A stretch of DNA of 61,914 nt from Nostoc sp. LPT (GTDB taxonomy: Bacteria > Cyanobacteriota > Cyanobacteriia > Cyanobacteriales > Nostocaceae), in NCBI RefSeq assembly GCF_017115165.1, contig NZ_JABXKF010000024.1, forward strand, positions 1 to 61,914, in the 5' to 3' direction. A model generated the notes under the pieces. It was not told the origin of the DNA. It saw nothing but the letters and a program-made list of their open reading frames with translations, and did no database searches. A program made the position numbers and the translations under genes. Below, one piece after another: positions 45,501-53,580 of the stretch. The stretch's first letter is position 1. Every line of letters begins with the position of its first letter.

Positions 45501-46400
45501 TGTAATTTGAACAACTTCTTCTTCATCGTCAAACCTCAATTGGGCTAACGAGGTAATTGAATCTTCCGGTGCGGGCAGAAGAATATTTTCTGGTATTGTG
45601 GTTTGGGCGTCTTCCCTTTCATACTCCCATACCAGTTCCTCGAAGTTTTCGGGCAATCTTTCCTCAAAAGAGGTATTTTCGGGTGTTGATGTTATTGGTT
45701 CAACATCTGGCTCATCATACTCCCATAATTGTTCGCCCAAGCTACGGATTAGCTCTTGTCCAGGAGAAGTTGGGAGAATTTCTTCATTGGTTGTAGTTTC
45801 TACTACATTAGGCTGATCATACTCCCATAACTGCTCGCCTAAATCGCGGATCAGTTCTTGCCCTGGAGTAGTTTCTACCACATTAGGCTGATCATACTCC
45901 CATAACTGTTCGCCCAAATCGCGGAGCAGTTCTTGCCCAGGAGTGCTTTCTACCTCATCTTGTGCCTGATTGTCCTGATATTGTATCTCTGTAGGTAAGT
46001 TTTGCATTAGCCGAATGCCAATGTCATAAGCAACTTCTCCAATTCTGCCAACACCAAGTTCTCCCAATTGCACCATCTGTGTTGCTAAAAGAGGATTTGG
46101 TGTAGGTGAAGCTAGCAAGCTTTCACCAAACATCACCAACCAGTCTATCCAACGTTCAGCCGGAATGCGATTTTCGATCCGTTGCAGAAACCTCAATGCC
46201 CACTGTCGTCCTCGTGCTTGCTGCACGCCTTCTAACAATTGGATAAACAATTGTTCCAGATCCGCATTGGTCAGTTCTGGTAGTACCCCCACCAGATTGC
46301 GTCCTCTCGAACCCTTGAGAGAACTATTCTGTTTACTTGCAATGAGGCGCTTTAAAAACCTTTTAAGCGACTGCGATATCCGCCTGAGCATCTGCCACAC
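42534..46400 (-). CDS. TPR-CHAT caspase-like protein with N-terminal regulatory module
   Basis: 1288 residues. (1) A basic amphipathic N-terminus (MLRRISQSLKRFLKRL). (2) A conserved helical domain, residues 43-131 (TNADLEQLFIQLLEGVQQAR, SLLASPTPN, VQLGELGVGRIGEVAYDIGI). (3) An acidic segment with the motif WEY(D/E) four times: LWEYDQPNV at 167 and 192, LWEYDEPDV at 225, VWEYEREDA at 258. (4) A short helix at 336-372. (5) Eight TPRs at 381-653. (6) A linker. (7) A C-terminal CHAT protease-like domain with His near 1111 (LHFTGHV) and Cys near 1154 (TLSACEN). CHAT proteins are caspase-fold proteases used in immunity and development. The gene 200 bp upstream encodes a short paralogue of parts 1-4. 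No membrane span is seen. Confidence 0.93.
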   Translation of the reverse strand: MWQMLRRISQSLKRFLKRLIASKQNSSLKGSRGRNLVGVLPELTNADLEQLFIQLLEGVQQARGRQWALRFLQRIENRIPAERWIDWLVMFGESLLASPTPNPLLATQMVQLGELGVGRIGEVAYDIGIRLMQNLPTEIQYQDNQAQDEVESTPGQELLRDLGEQLWEYDQPNVVETTPGQELIRDLGEQLWEYDQPNVVETTTNEEILPTSPGQELIRSLGEQLWEYDEPDVEPITSTPENTSFEERLPENFEELVWEYEREDAQTTIPENILLPAPEDSITSLAQLRFDDEEEVVQITTPANLLSTRQKTELATSSSVETWDNTLTNLEPNVANTLDELWVKLDQSTNLVQQLASDLAVQSSNSPDIIERNNDNPIIHAQGWFYQGLSQAKTGDLLGAIASYDQAIELQPGFSEYWFNRGLTLFHLERFEEAIASYQTAVELKPDFYKAWYNRGGTLGELGYFEEAIASFEKAIEIKPNYKEAWSSKGLALLKLGWLPEAIASYDQALQLEPEDQENWYHRGIALAVSEQFAEAIISYDRAIEIDPEYHEVWIDRGVVLFNLGRWSEAIASWDKALSVQADFYLAWYNRGIALDNLGHRPEAIASYRQAIAIKPDFHLAWYNQAVALFYLEQFAEAIACYDNALQIKQDYWEAWIGRGTAIGNLVDSEVLRNLSSSLIATNPTLQQGGYEGKLTSYEEGLKHLRTDTHPEGWGRLHFAIANTYYEQGKKHTSPRDYWRKAASEYHQALLTLTLEYFPQLHLEVLQSLSKVLMGLGQTTQVQELLQRGTDLLRQLLSEETRSDESKKQLALKFAGFNQLAVDLAVESGDLVEAWEIAEQGKNACLNWLLSGWNDNIYSPYYGAIQQLFNPTTAIIYWHISPVALHTFILKDQAPSPILLFTPMQDVGAIPLGEDVIRLNELPLPEAVQRLIEFEIWLEDWHQQYQEYRSTAHDKESKSQHSWRVDMEEKLLQLYKILNISTIAQELEGITQLVLIPHRDLYRLPIHTLFHLSSPSLEELPNVESNFSFTYLPSAQIGLSIRTEDIWQWQNKLLLSVEYPESTGYPTLKFAKLESEIVSQMFNNIQRIQGAEATKNIVGKALSDNYNILHFTGHVTNNLAEPKKSELALAGEDRLTLDEICQQNLASYNLITLSACENLSTSNHTISSEYMSLVSGFVSQGVPHVVSTLWSVESSASALVTIEFYRRLQPNKSAVTALAEAIRWLKELTAGELTKWYEDILNNLHPEEVRIQTYLATQLYRNSKMASDKNLYNHPYYWAAFTIMGKPN

Positions 46401-46600
46401 TCTTGGATTTTGTTTTTCTAGATTGTAGCCATCGTTGTGTTAAAAAAATCATCAATTACGTAAAAATCCATTAGATTCAGACAGCGCTTCCGTAGCAGGT
46501 TAGCAAAAAATATACAAATCTTCAAGAGAATAGCATTACAACGTAACAATTCCCAGATTTAACTCTTGAATTTGACTCTGGCAAGCAGTTAATTTTCAGT

Positions 46601-47287
46601 TTACTCTGTAGTCGGTTGACCAGCAGGATATAACTGACTAATTAATGCCTCGACAAGCACTTGTGGATCGTCTGTTTCAACGGCAAGCTGTTGAGCAATC
46701 TGCTGACGTAAATTTTCATCCTCCTGCAACATCACAAACAACTGTTCTAGGGTGACAGTTTGGTATTCTCCCTCTGGGGGGTTTTCTGGTGCATCTGCTG
46801 ACTCTGATATTGGGGCAGCTACTTCAGAAGTCAAAGGAGTGCTAAAAGCATCTGGCCCTTCGTATTCCCAAATTGGTTCGCCTTCATTGCGTGTCAACAA
46901 CTGCATCCCGATATTATAGGCAACATCTCCAATTTCTCCGACGCCCAATTCACCCAATTGCACTAACCGCGCAGCCATTTCATTATTTGGTGTCGGAGAT
47001 GCGAGCAATCTGTCGCCAAAGCGCCCTAACCACTCAACCCAGTCTTCAGTTGTGATCCGATGTTCGATATTATGCAGCCACTTCTGTGCCCATGCTTCCC
47101 CTCGTGCTTGATGTACTCCTTGCAACAGTTCGTTGAAGAGAAATTCCAGATCCGTATCGCTTAAGGGTGGTGCTGGTTCTTTTTCCACATTTCCCCTAGA
47201 TTTTGAGGTAGTCTGTTTTCCACCAAACAAGCCCCCAAAAAGCTTTTTGAGCCATTGAAATAGCCGCTTGAGCATCTGCTGCACCAT
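46601..47287 (-). CDS. Short paralogue of the TPR-CHAT N-terminal module
   Basis: 228 residues. It repeats in order the N-terminal features of the next gene: basic amphipathic start (MLKRLFQWLKKLFGG), conserved domain at 41-129 (LQGVHQARGEAWAQKW, RLLASPTPN, VQLGELGVGEIGDVAYNIGM) with more than half of aligned residues identical, one IWEYEGPDA motif at 139-147, and a C-terminal helix (LEQLFVMLQEDENLRQQIAQ, then QLAVETDD) matching residues 338-363 of the CHAT protein. TPRs and CHAT are absent. It is transcribed first, 200 bp before the CHAT gene, same strand. Inference: a dominant regulator, adaptor, inhibitor or substrate of the CHAT protein acting through shared domains. Confidence 0.88.
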   Translation of the reverse strand: MVQQMLKRLFQWLKKLFGGLFGGKQTTSKSRGNVEKEPAPPLSDTDLEFLFNELLQGVHQARGEAWAQKWLHNIEHRITTEDWVEWLGRFGDRLLASPTPNNEMAARLVQLGELGVGEIGDVAYNIGMQLLTRNEGEPIWEYEGPDAFSTPLTSEVAAPISESADAPENPPEGEYQTVTLEQLFVMLQEDENLRQQIAQQLAVETDDPQVLVEALISQLYPAGQPTTE

Positions 47288-47804
47288 CGAGTATTGCTTA
47301 TCTATAAAATTGTAGCGATCGCACTGGACTATAGGGTTAGTTCAGTCAATAAAACGTATAGACAGAAAATCTCTTTTTTCCTCTAGTGCATTATTGGAAA
47401 GCCAGGGCGGTCTTCTCCCAAAAGGAGAGGTCACGGAGAAATGAGAGTTTGAGAGGGTTTTTGTGTAAGTCCTAGTACCGCAAGGCAAAAGTCAAGAGTC
47501 AAAAGTCAAAAGAATTGTATTCCGGGCTTTTGTGTCATTTTGAATGGTCTGTTTATTTCTGCCGACCTGTACTAGTTTAATAGTTAATCGTGGAAGTGTT
47601 GAGATTTATTAAGAAGACATTATAAAACAATACGGTTCAGATAAGCCCAAAACCCTCATGTAGATACGCGATTTATCTCATGTAGATACGCGATTTATCG
47701 CGTCTTCAAAGACCAATTATCTACACCATTAGTCCTTAACTGAACCGTATTGCATTATGAAATATTGGCGACTGTTAGCTAGCGGCGATGTTTAATAATT
47801 TAGA
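47288..47804. other. Intergenic containing an inverted-repeat element
   Basis: About 517 bp without a gene. Upstream promoter sequence of the leftward 228-residue protein lies at the left end (47290-47350). A MITE-like element occupies 47628-47752. A short string of CAAAAGTCAAGAGTCAAAAG repeats is near 47487-47512. Confidence 0.5.
47628..47752. mobile_element. MITE-like element with direct repeats inside
   Basis: 125 bp with perfect 13-bp terminal inverted repeats CAATACGGTTCAG (47628-47640) and its complement (47740-47752). Inside, CATGTAGATACGCGATTTATC is present twice in tandem (about 47657-47699; core CATGTAGATACGCGATTTAT). Non-coding. Confidence 0.7.
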
Positions 47805-50747
47805 CTAGGCGATAGTCATATTGACTCGCACGATCATATCGTTGAAATCTTTGTCACCACCACTTGGTAAATCCTCAAAGCCAAAAACGTTATTCCCTAG
47901 CAAGCGAATGTGATCTACTTTATCAGCGTTAGCTCCTAAGAATGGGAAGTAAACTGCTGGATCGTTATTTGGATTGCTATCAAGTAAAGCATCAGGCGTA
48001 CCTTTAGTAATAATAAATGGTACAAAGATAGAACCTGGTTGGAAAGTTCCTGTGTAAGTTGCACTACCTTGATTATTAACTGTCAAGTCAATGCCTGCAA
48101 CCCGCCCCCGAACTGCGGCTTCAGTATAACCAGCCTGGCCGATGAGAATATCTGCTTTGCCATCTGAGTTGGTGTCAATGCCACCATTGTCATCAGCTAC
48201 TTGATAGAAGCCGATGAAATTATTGAAAGCTGCTTCTCTGTTGACCACAAAATCAGCTTTTACCTGACTTGTAACACCGCGCAAATCAATCATTTCTCCT
48301 TCGGGGTTTCCTTGGAGATTTGTACCCAGAAGTAATGAATCATTTGTGAAGTGAATTTTTACCACCAGATTATTGAAGTCAGCAGCGTTATTACCAGAGC
48401 CATCTTTCCACGCAAGGGAAAAGTCATCATTCCCCAAATCTGTAATCTTTTGCGTTAAAGGATCGGAAAATAGTATGTCTGTGAATGGACTTACTCCAGT
48501 TCGTAGAGCATCAGTTGTACTATTTTTCACCAAATAAAATCTCAAGTTATCACCGGAGTTAAATTCCAACAGATGTGTCAAATTGTCGGTATTAAACCCA
48601 TTAGGAAGATTGGCAATAGCAGAGAAAATTACCTTAGCTCGGTCTAAAGCTGCTTGGGCATAACCTGTTGCGCCTGGAGCAATACCATTGATATTACCTT
48701 GAGCATCGTCAACAGTAAACACTCCTATTTCATTTACAAAATTAGAGCTTTGTCCAGTGAGAGTAACTTGAAGTTTTGATTTGCTACTGCTATTAGAGAT
48801 TTTAAAGATATCATCCGCAATTTTTGAAAGCTTGAAGGTAGGTGCATCATTTACCGCGTCTAGGCTAAAGCTGCCAGTTGCGGTGGTAATGCCACCCTTG
48901 CCATCAATGACGTTGTAGTTAAGGCTAACTGTACCATTGTAGTTAGCAGCAGGGTTAAAGGTGTAAGTTCCGTCGCCATTGTCAGTCAGAGTGCCATTGA
49001 TAGCAGTTAATCCAGAAACGGAAAGGGTATCATTGTCAACGTCGGTGAACCCTTGTAAGAGTTGAACGGCAGTAATGGCATAAGCGGTATTTTCTGTACC
49101 ATTGCTGAGGGTGGCTGCTGTTGCTGTGAGGGTGGGTGCGTCGTTGACAAGCGTGATATTGATAGTTGCGGTGGCGCTTGCCGTTTGGCTAGCGTTGTTT
49201 TCAACGGAAACAGTCAGGGTCTTCGATGTGTCGGGGTTATCGGAAGTGTTGTTGTACTGAACCCTCCGAGCGATGGTGGATAGATGAGTGTCGTTTAGAA
49301 CGGGAAGCGGCACTGCCTTGGTAACGGTCACGTCGTCGATGTAAAGCTGTGCCCCTGCCGCCGTACCGCCGCTAAAGTCGTAAGTACCAGCAACGAAAAC
49401 GAACTTATACTCACCAGCCTTGGAGACGGTAATTTTCTTTGTCGCCCAAGTAGTGGAGGCAGTGTCACTGCTACCCGTCTCGTCCAGAATAGTCTGGATA
49501 TAGCCAGTGTTGACATCAACGATGTAGCCATAAACGTCATAGGCATCATCGCCACCCTGAGCCTGCCATTCAAAAGACACCTCGTCATCAACTGATAGGT
49601 ATGCCGTACTATTGCTGTAGATGTAGGGCCCACGAACGATATCAAAGCCTTGGGCGGTCGTGATTCCTGAACTCGTCAACTGGACGGAATTGCCAGACCC
49701 ATCGTTCTGAGTAGAATCGAGGACTGTTGTCATACTGCCAGGGTCTGCGGCCGTATTTTTGTCGGCGTTGGATGCGTTTGCCGGAATAGTCGTGTCGATG
49801 GGCGTCGGCAAGCCAGCAATGGTATCGATACCGAATTGTACCTGCTGGTTCACGCTAGTCCAGCCCGGTATGGTGGTACTTCCAGGCGAACCGAGATTAA
49901 AATTGCCGTTATTGAAATCGTCGTTGAAAAAGTTGACCCGCAGCTTTTGACCGTTTTGACCGTTGAACGTCTGGTCTACGCTGCCGACTACTGCTGCTTT
50001 AGTCCCATTGCCGATATAAACCGTATCACCAACGATGGAAATTTGACTGTTGACAGTAGAAGGGCTTCCATCTGTGATTAGCGTCAGATTATCGAATGAG
50101 GTCGGAGTGTCCAGGCTGAATTCGATATAGCCGCCCTTGTAGTCCGTACCCCCTGAGAAGCTTATATCGTTGTCCAAGACAATCGCAGGAGCCTGCTCGG
50201 TATAGAATGAATTGCTGAGGTTGTTAATGCTCAGTGTCAGTCGTCCCATCCAGGTTGCTAGCACCGCTTCATTGAATGGGGCAGGTGCATTTGTTCCTGT
50301 CGAGCTAATGTCGAGCGACCAGTAACCATCACCAATTACCTGGCGCGACGCAGCCACCTCTGCTCCAGTTAGTCGATGCAACTTCTCTATAAACTCTTCG
50401 CCTGCATCGCCAGCAGCGACGTTACAACCATAGAGGTGGAGAGAGGGAGAGGTGGAGAGAGTGAACCAGCTTTGAAGTTGTGACGTGTAGTGATGCAGGG
50501 TATCAAGACACAGTCGGGTGTTGGGTAGGTATAAGCAACCTGGGCTACCATGAGAAACAATGTAAACTGTATTAACTTCTGGACGGTGTTGCAGAATTTG
50601 GGTAATTTGGGCTACACCATCTTGCTCACCAGAAAGGACGTGCGCTTCAATACCAGGTAAAGCCCCTTGCAATAAAGTCTCAATGTCACTAACAGTCGCA
50701 TCAATAAAAAGCAGTTGAGTCGGTTTGTAATTGATGTTATGATTCAT
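47805..50747 (-). CDS. DUF4347/cadherin-like/DUF4114 exoprotein
   Basis: 980 residues, typical of large cyanobacterial exported proteins. DUF4347 is at residues 10-170 (LLFIDATVSDIETLL, VYIVSHGSPGCLYLP, LHLYGCNVAAGDAGEEF, AASRQVIGDGYWSLD). Beta-rich domains follow, including a carbohydrate-binding-like stretch and a cadherin/VCBS-like repeat (TYTFNPAANYNGTVSLNYNV near 600). Two C-terminal blocks, the last a DUF4114 domain, end FGFEDLPSGGDKDFNDMIVR. DUF4347 has His66 and Cys108 in a layout like clan CD proteases. There is no N-terminal signal, consistent with type I secretion. Codons of the middle part (DNA about 49250-50200) look GC-richer than both flanks, which suggests a domain acquired later. 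Confidence 0.85.
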   Translation of the reverse strand: MNHNINYKPTQLLFIDATVSDIETLLQGALPGIEAHVLSGEQDGVAQITQILQHRPEVNTVYIVSHGSPGCLYLPNTRLCLDTLHHYTSQLQSWFTLSTSPSLHLYGCNVAAGDAGEEFIEKLHRLTGAEVAASRQVIGDGYWSLDISSTGTNAPAPFNEAVLATWMGRLTLSINNLSNSFYTEQAPAIVLDNDISFSGGTDYKGGYIEFSLDTPTSFDNLTLITDGSPSTVNSQISIVGDTVYIGNGTKAAVVGSVDQTFNGQNGQKLRVNFFNDDFNNGNFNLGSPGSTTIPGWTSVNQQVQFGIDTIAGLPTPIDTTIPANASNADKNTAADPGSMTTVLDSTQNDGSGNSVQLTSSGITTAQGFDIVRGPYIYSNSTAYLSVDDEVSFEWQAQGGDDAYDVYGYIVDVNTGYIQTILDETGSSDTASTTWATKKITVSKAGEYKFVFVAGTYDFSGGTAAGAQLYIDDVTVTKAVPLPVLNDTHLSTIARRVQYNNTSDNPDTSKTLTVSVENNASQTASATATINITLVNDAPTLTATAATLSNGTENTAYAITAVQLLQGFTDVDNDTLSVSGLTAINGTLTDNGDGTYTFNPAANYNGTVSLNYNVIDGKGGITTATGSFSLDAVNDAPTFKLSKIADDIFKISNSSSKSKLQVTLTGQSSNFVNEIGVFTVDDAQGNINGIAPGATGYAQAALDRAKVIFSAIANLPNGFNTDNLTHLLEFNSGDNLRFYLVKNSTTDALRTGVSPFTDILFSDPLTQKITDLGNDDFSLAWKDGSGNNAADFNNLVVKIHFTNDSLLLGTNLQGNPEGEMIDLRGVTSQVKADFVVNREAAFNNFIGFYQVADDNGGIDTNSDGKADILIGQAGYTEAAVRGRVAGIDLTVNNQGSATYTGTFQPGSIFVPFIITKGTPDALLDSNPNNDPAVYFPFLGANADKVDHIRLLGNNVFGFEDLPSGGDKDFNDMIVRVNMTIA

Positions 50748-51415
50748 AATCTGGAAAATTTTTGGTTTACTGATTAAATATTGCTGACTGTTTGCTATTT
50801 AAAAGCAAACGAAAACAGTGTCCTAATTCTTTGTAGAACAAGGACAAAGACTATACAATTGTTACTGTTATGCAACGCCTGAAAATCTTTAACTAAAGAA
50901 ACCTCAAAACGTTAGTTTATGTAGCCTCAGCCTCTAAGTCACAAGTCATTAGGAGTAGTTTAAAAAGGCATTTTTTTTTGTGATTTATGTAAATCTAACG
51001 ATACTTTTTCTTTGAAACTACAGTATAAACACTTAAAAAATAGTGTTTCTGTTCTGAGTCTAGCTTGAGATATGTATAGGACTTACGCACTGAAGCCTGA
51101 AACGTAGATCCTCCTAACCCCTTAAGGAGGTTGGGGGATTTGAGTGCCTAAGTCCTGATTGGGCAATAGTTATTCTTACCCACTCTTCTTAATCAGAACA
51201 AATGTACTAAAAAGTATGCTATAATTCCCATACATAGATGTTGAAATCATATCTGGTTGCAAGTTTCCTGAGTGCCAAAATTTACGGCATTAGTTGAGTC
51301 TGGCGCTATGGCAACATCGATAAACAAAGCAGGTATGAGAGTTTAAAATAGTTGAATCCCAAACTCGACTCGGTGCTAGTAATTAACTTTGAAAGGCATT
51401 GAAGTCTATATTTCC
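50748..51415. other. Intergenic with a small MITE-like element
   Basis: About 670 bp upstream of both the DUF4347 gene (leftward) and dnaX (rightward). It is AT-rich near 50760-51060. It carries the 79-bp element described separately. The dnaX promoter should lie in 51200-51410. No gene is recognised. Confidence 0.5.
51078..51156. mobile_element. Small inverted-repeat element
   Basis: Ends AGGACTTACGCACT (51078-51091) and AGTGCCTAAGTCCT (51143-51156) pair with one mismatch, and the centre CCTCCTAACCCCTTAAGGAGG folds on itself. 79 bp, non-coding, typical of dispersed cyanobacterial repeats. Confidence 0.6.
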
Positions 51416-53476
51416 ATGTCTTATGAACCCCTGCACCACAAATATCGTCCCAAAAGTTTTGCTGAACTGGTGGGTCAAGAGGCGATCGCCACCACCCTCA
51501 CGAACGCGATCGGCACATCCAAAATCGCCCCTGCCTATTTATTTACTGGGCCTAGAGGTACGGGGAAAACTTCTAGTGCCCGGATTCTGGCTAAATCCCT
51601 CAATTGTCTCAAAAGTGACAAGCCCACGGCTGAACCTTGTGGTGTGTGTGAGGTTTGTCAGGGAATCACCAAGGGCTACACCCTAGATGTAATTGAAATC
51701 GACGCTGCTAGCAACACTGGTGTCGATAATATCCGCGAGTTGATTGAAAAAGCCCAGTTTGCTCCTGTGCAGTGTCGCTACAAGGTTTATGTAATCGACG
51801 AATGCCACATGCTCAGTACCCAGGCATTCAATGCGCTACTCAAGACACTAGAAGAACCACCGAGGCATGTAGTTTTTGTGTTGGCGACAACAGACCCGCA
51901 ACGGGTGTTACCAACAATTATTTCGCGCTGTCAAAGGTTTGATTTTAGACGCATTCAATTAGAGGCGATGGTGAAGCATTTAAGTGCGATCGCATCTTAT
52001 GAAAACATTCATATTTCACTTGATGCTGTCACCCTGGTAGCCCAACTTTCTCAGGGAGGGTTACGGGATGCCGAAAGTCTACTCGATCAATTGGGCTTGT
52101 TAGCGGGTGAAGTAACACCAGAGCGAGTTTGGGATTTGGTGGGGACAGTCAGCGAACAGGACTTGTTAGCGCTTTTAAATGCGATCGCTCAAGATAAACC
52201 GGAAGCAGTTTTAGACTGTACTCACTACATTCTAGATCGTGGTCGAGAACCCCTAACTATTCTGCAAAATCTCGCTGCTTTTTACCGCGATTTACTGATT
52301 GCTAAAACAGCACCCAACCGCCATGATTTGGTTGCTTGTACTCAGCAAACCTGGACAGCGCTGATTGAATTTGCTCAATACTTCGATATGAGCGTGATTT
52401 TGGCAGGACAAAAACACTTGCGAGAAGCTGAAGTACAAATTAAAAATACCACCCAGCCGCGTTTGTGGTTGGAAGTAACATTACTAGGATTGTTACCGAG
52501 TGCGACGAATATTCAGCCACAAGCCTCAAGTGTCGCGCCGCGAGTTAATACACCTGCTGTATCTCCAAGCTATCCTCCAGTAGTTGCCCAAAATCATCTA
52601 GTCTCTTCTGTACCTTTAGCTGAAACGAAAACAAATCATAATTCTGCATCTGCCAATCATCAAGCGGCTGCCCAAAATCAGTCCGTCACTTCATCTCCCC
52701 CAGTTGAACAGCGAACAAATCACAATTCTGTTGCTAACTCAGTTTCACCACCAACCCCAGAACCTGTTGCTGTTCCTGTGCCATCGGTGAATATTGAATC
52801 AGTTACTTCAGAAGTTGTTGGCGAAGCAGAATATGACTTAACTCAGATTTGGCAACAAGTGCTTGCCAACCTCCAGCCAAAATCAAGGCAAGAAATGCTG
52901 CGTCAAATGAGCCAACTCATAGAGTTCGACGGTGTTGTGGCTCGAATTGCGATTAAACAGGCATGGTATGACAAGGGAAAATCTTATCTACCGATGATTA
53001 CGGCAGCTTTCCAGCAGACTTTCCAGCGTGAAATCCAGATAAATATAGAAAAAGGAACTTCTTCAAACTCTACCTCAGCCAAAAAAAATCCTCCGCCAAA
53101 AGACTCTACTCGCCCTCAGCAGCCACCCACACCTAGTTACAACCAGCAAATTTCGCCTCCAGCGCCAGCACCACAGCCAACTAATCCATCACCAGCACCA
53201 CAAAAAAGCGAGTTGGCAGCAAGAAATGGCAATAGTGTAAATGGAAATGGTGTAAATGGAAACGGGGTAAATGGAAACGGGATGCAAACTTTGCCTCCAC
53301 CCCCAAAACAAACACCCGCACCTGATTGGGAACCTGACGAAGTAGCGATCGCAGCTCAACGTGTAGCAGAATTTTTCAACGGACAAATTATCCGTTTTGC
53401 AGATGATTTCCCAGAATTCTCCGATTCCATAACTACACCAGAATGGGTAGAAGAAGCAGAAGTGGATGATGAATAA
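51416..53476 (+). CDS. dnaX: DNA polymerase III subunit gamma/tau
   Basis: 686 residues from the ATG at 51416 (MSYEPLHHKYRPKSFAELVG); an upstream in-frame TTG at 51389 is unlikely. It is the clamp-loader motor of the replisome: Walker A TGPRGTGKTSSA, zinc cysteines CGVCEVCQ, Walker B VYVIDECHMLS, SRC motif IISRCQRF. Domain III is followed by a Pro/Asn/Ser-rich tail with NGNGV repeats (DNA 53229-53283) and an acidic end. No intein interrupts it, unlike Synechocystis dnaX. A run of eight A residues at 53081-53088 (AKKNPP codons) is a possible slippage site. It converges with the glycosyltransferase gene. Confidence 0.95.
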   Translation: MSYEPLHHKYRPKSFAELVGQEAIATTLTNAIGTSKIAPAYLFTGPRGTGKTSSARILAKSLNCLKSDKPTAEPCGVCEVCQGITKGYTLDVIEIDAASNTGVDNIRELIEKAQFAPVQCRYKVYVIDECHMLSTQAFNALLKTLEEPPRHVVFVLATTDPQRVLPTIISRCQRFDFRRIQLEAMVKHLSAIASYENIHISLDAVTLVAQLSQGGLRDAESLLDQLGLLAGEVTPERVWDLVGTVSEQDLLALLNAIAQDKPEAVLDCTHYILDRGREPLTILQNLAAFYRDLLIAKTAPNRHDLVACTQQTWTALIEFAQYFDMSVILAGQKHLREAEVQIKNTTQPRLWLEVTLLGLLPSATNIQPQASSVAPRVNTPAVSPSYPPVVAQNHLVSSVPLAETKTNHNSASANHQAAAQNQSVTSSPPVEQRTNHNSVANSVSPPTPEPVAVPVPSVNIESVTSEVVGEAEYDLTQIWQQVLANLQPKSRQEMLRQMSQLIEFDGVVARIAIKQAWYDKGKSYLPMITAAFQQTFQREIQINIEKGTSSNSTSAKKNPPPKDSTRPQQPPTPSYNQQISPPAPAPQPTNPSPAPQKSELAARNGNSVNGNGVNGNGVNGNGMQTLPPPPKQTPAPDWEPDEVAIAAQRVAEFFNGQIIRFADDFPEFSDSITTPEWVEEAEVDDE

Positions 53477-53580
53477 GAAATTGGGCATTGGGCATTGGGG
53501 AAAAACTTACTGCAACTTCTCCTCATCTCCCTCATCTCCCTCATCTCCCTCATCTTCCCATTCCCCATTCCCTACTCGCC
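53477..53580. repeat. Short tandem repeats between convergent genes
   Basis: GGGCATTGGGCATTGGGG near 53483 and then four CTCCCTCAT units (53521-53556) followed by CCATTCCCC strings. They fill the gap between dnaX and the leftward glycosyltransferase and may form the end of both transcripts. Confidence 0.6.

Noticed and set aside
42534..46400. Link between the TPR-CHAT protein and the CRISPR array (Craspase-like system)
   Set aside because: The array is more than 15 kb away with many unrelated genes between, and the protein's N-terminal module is paired with its own paralogue; no gRAMP-type effector is present.
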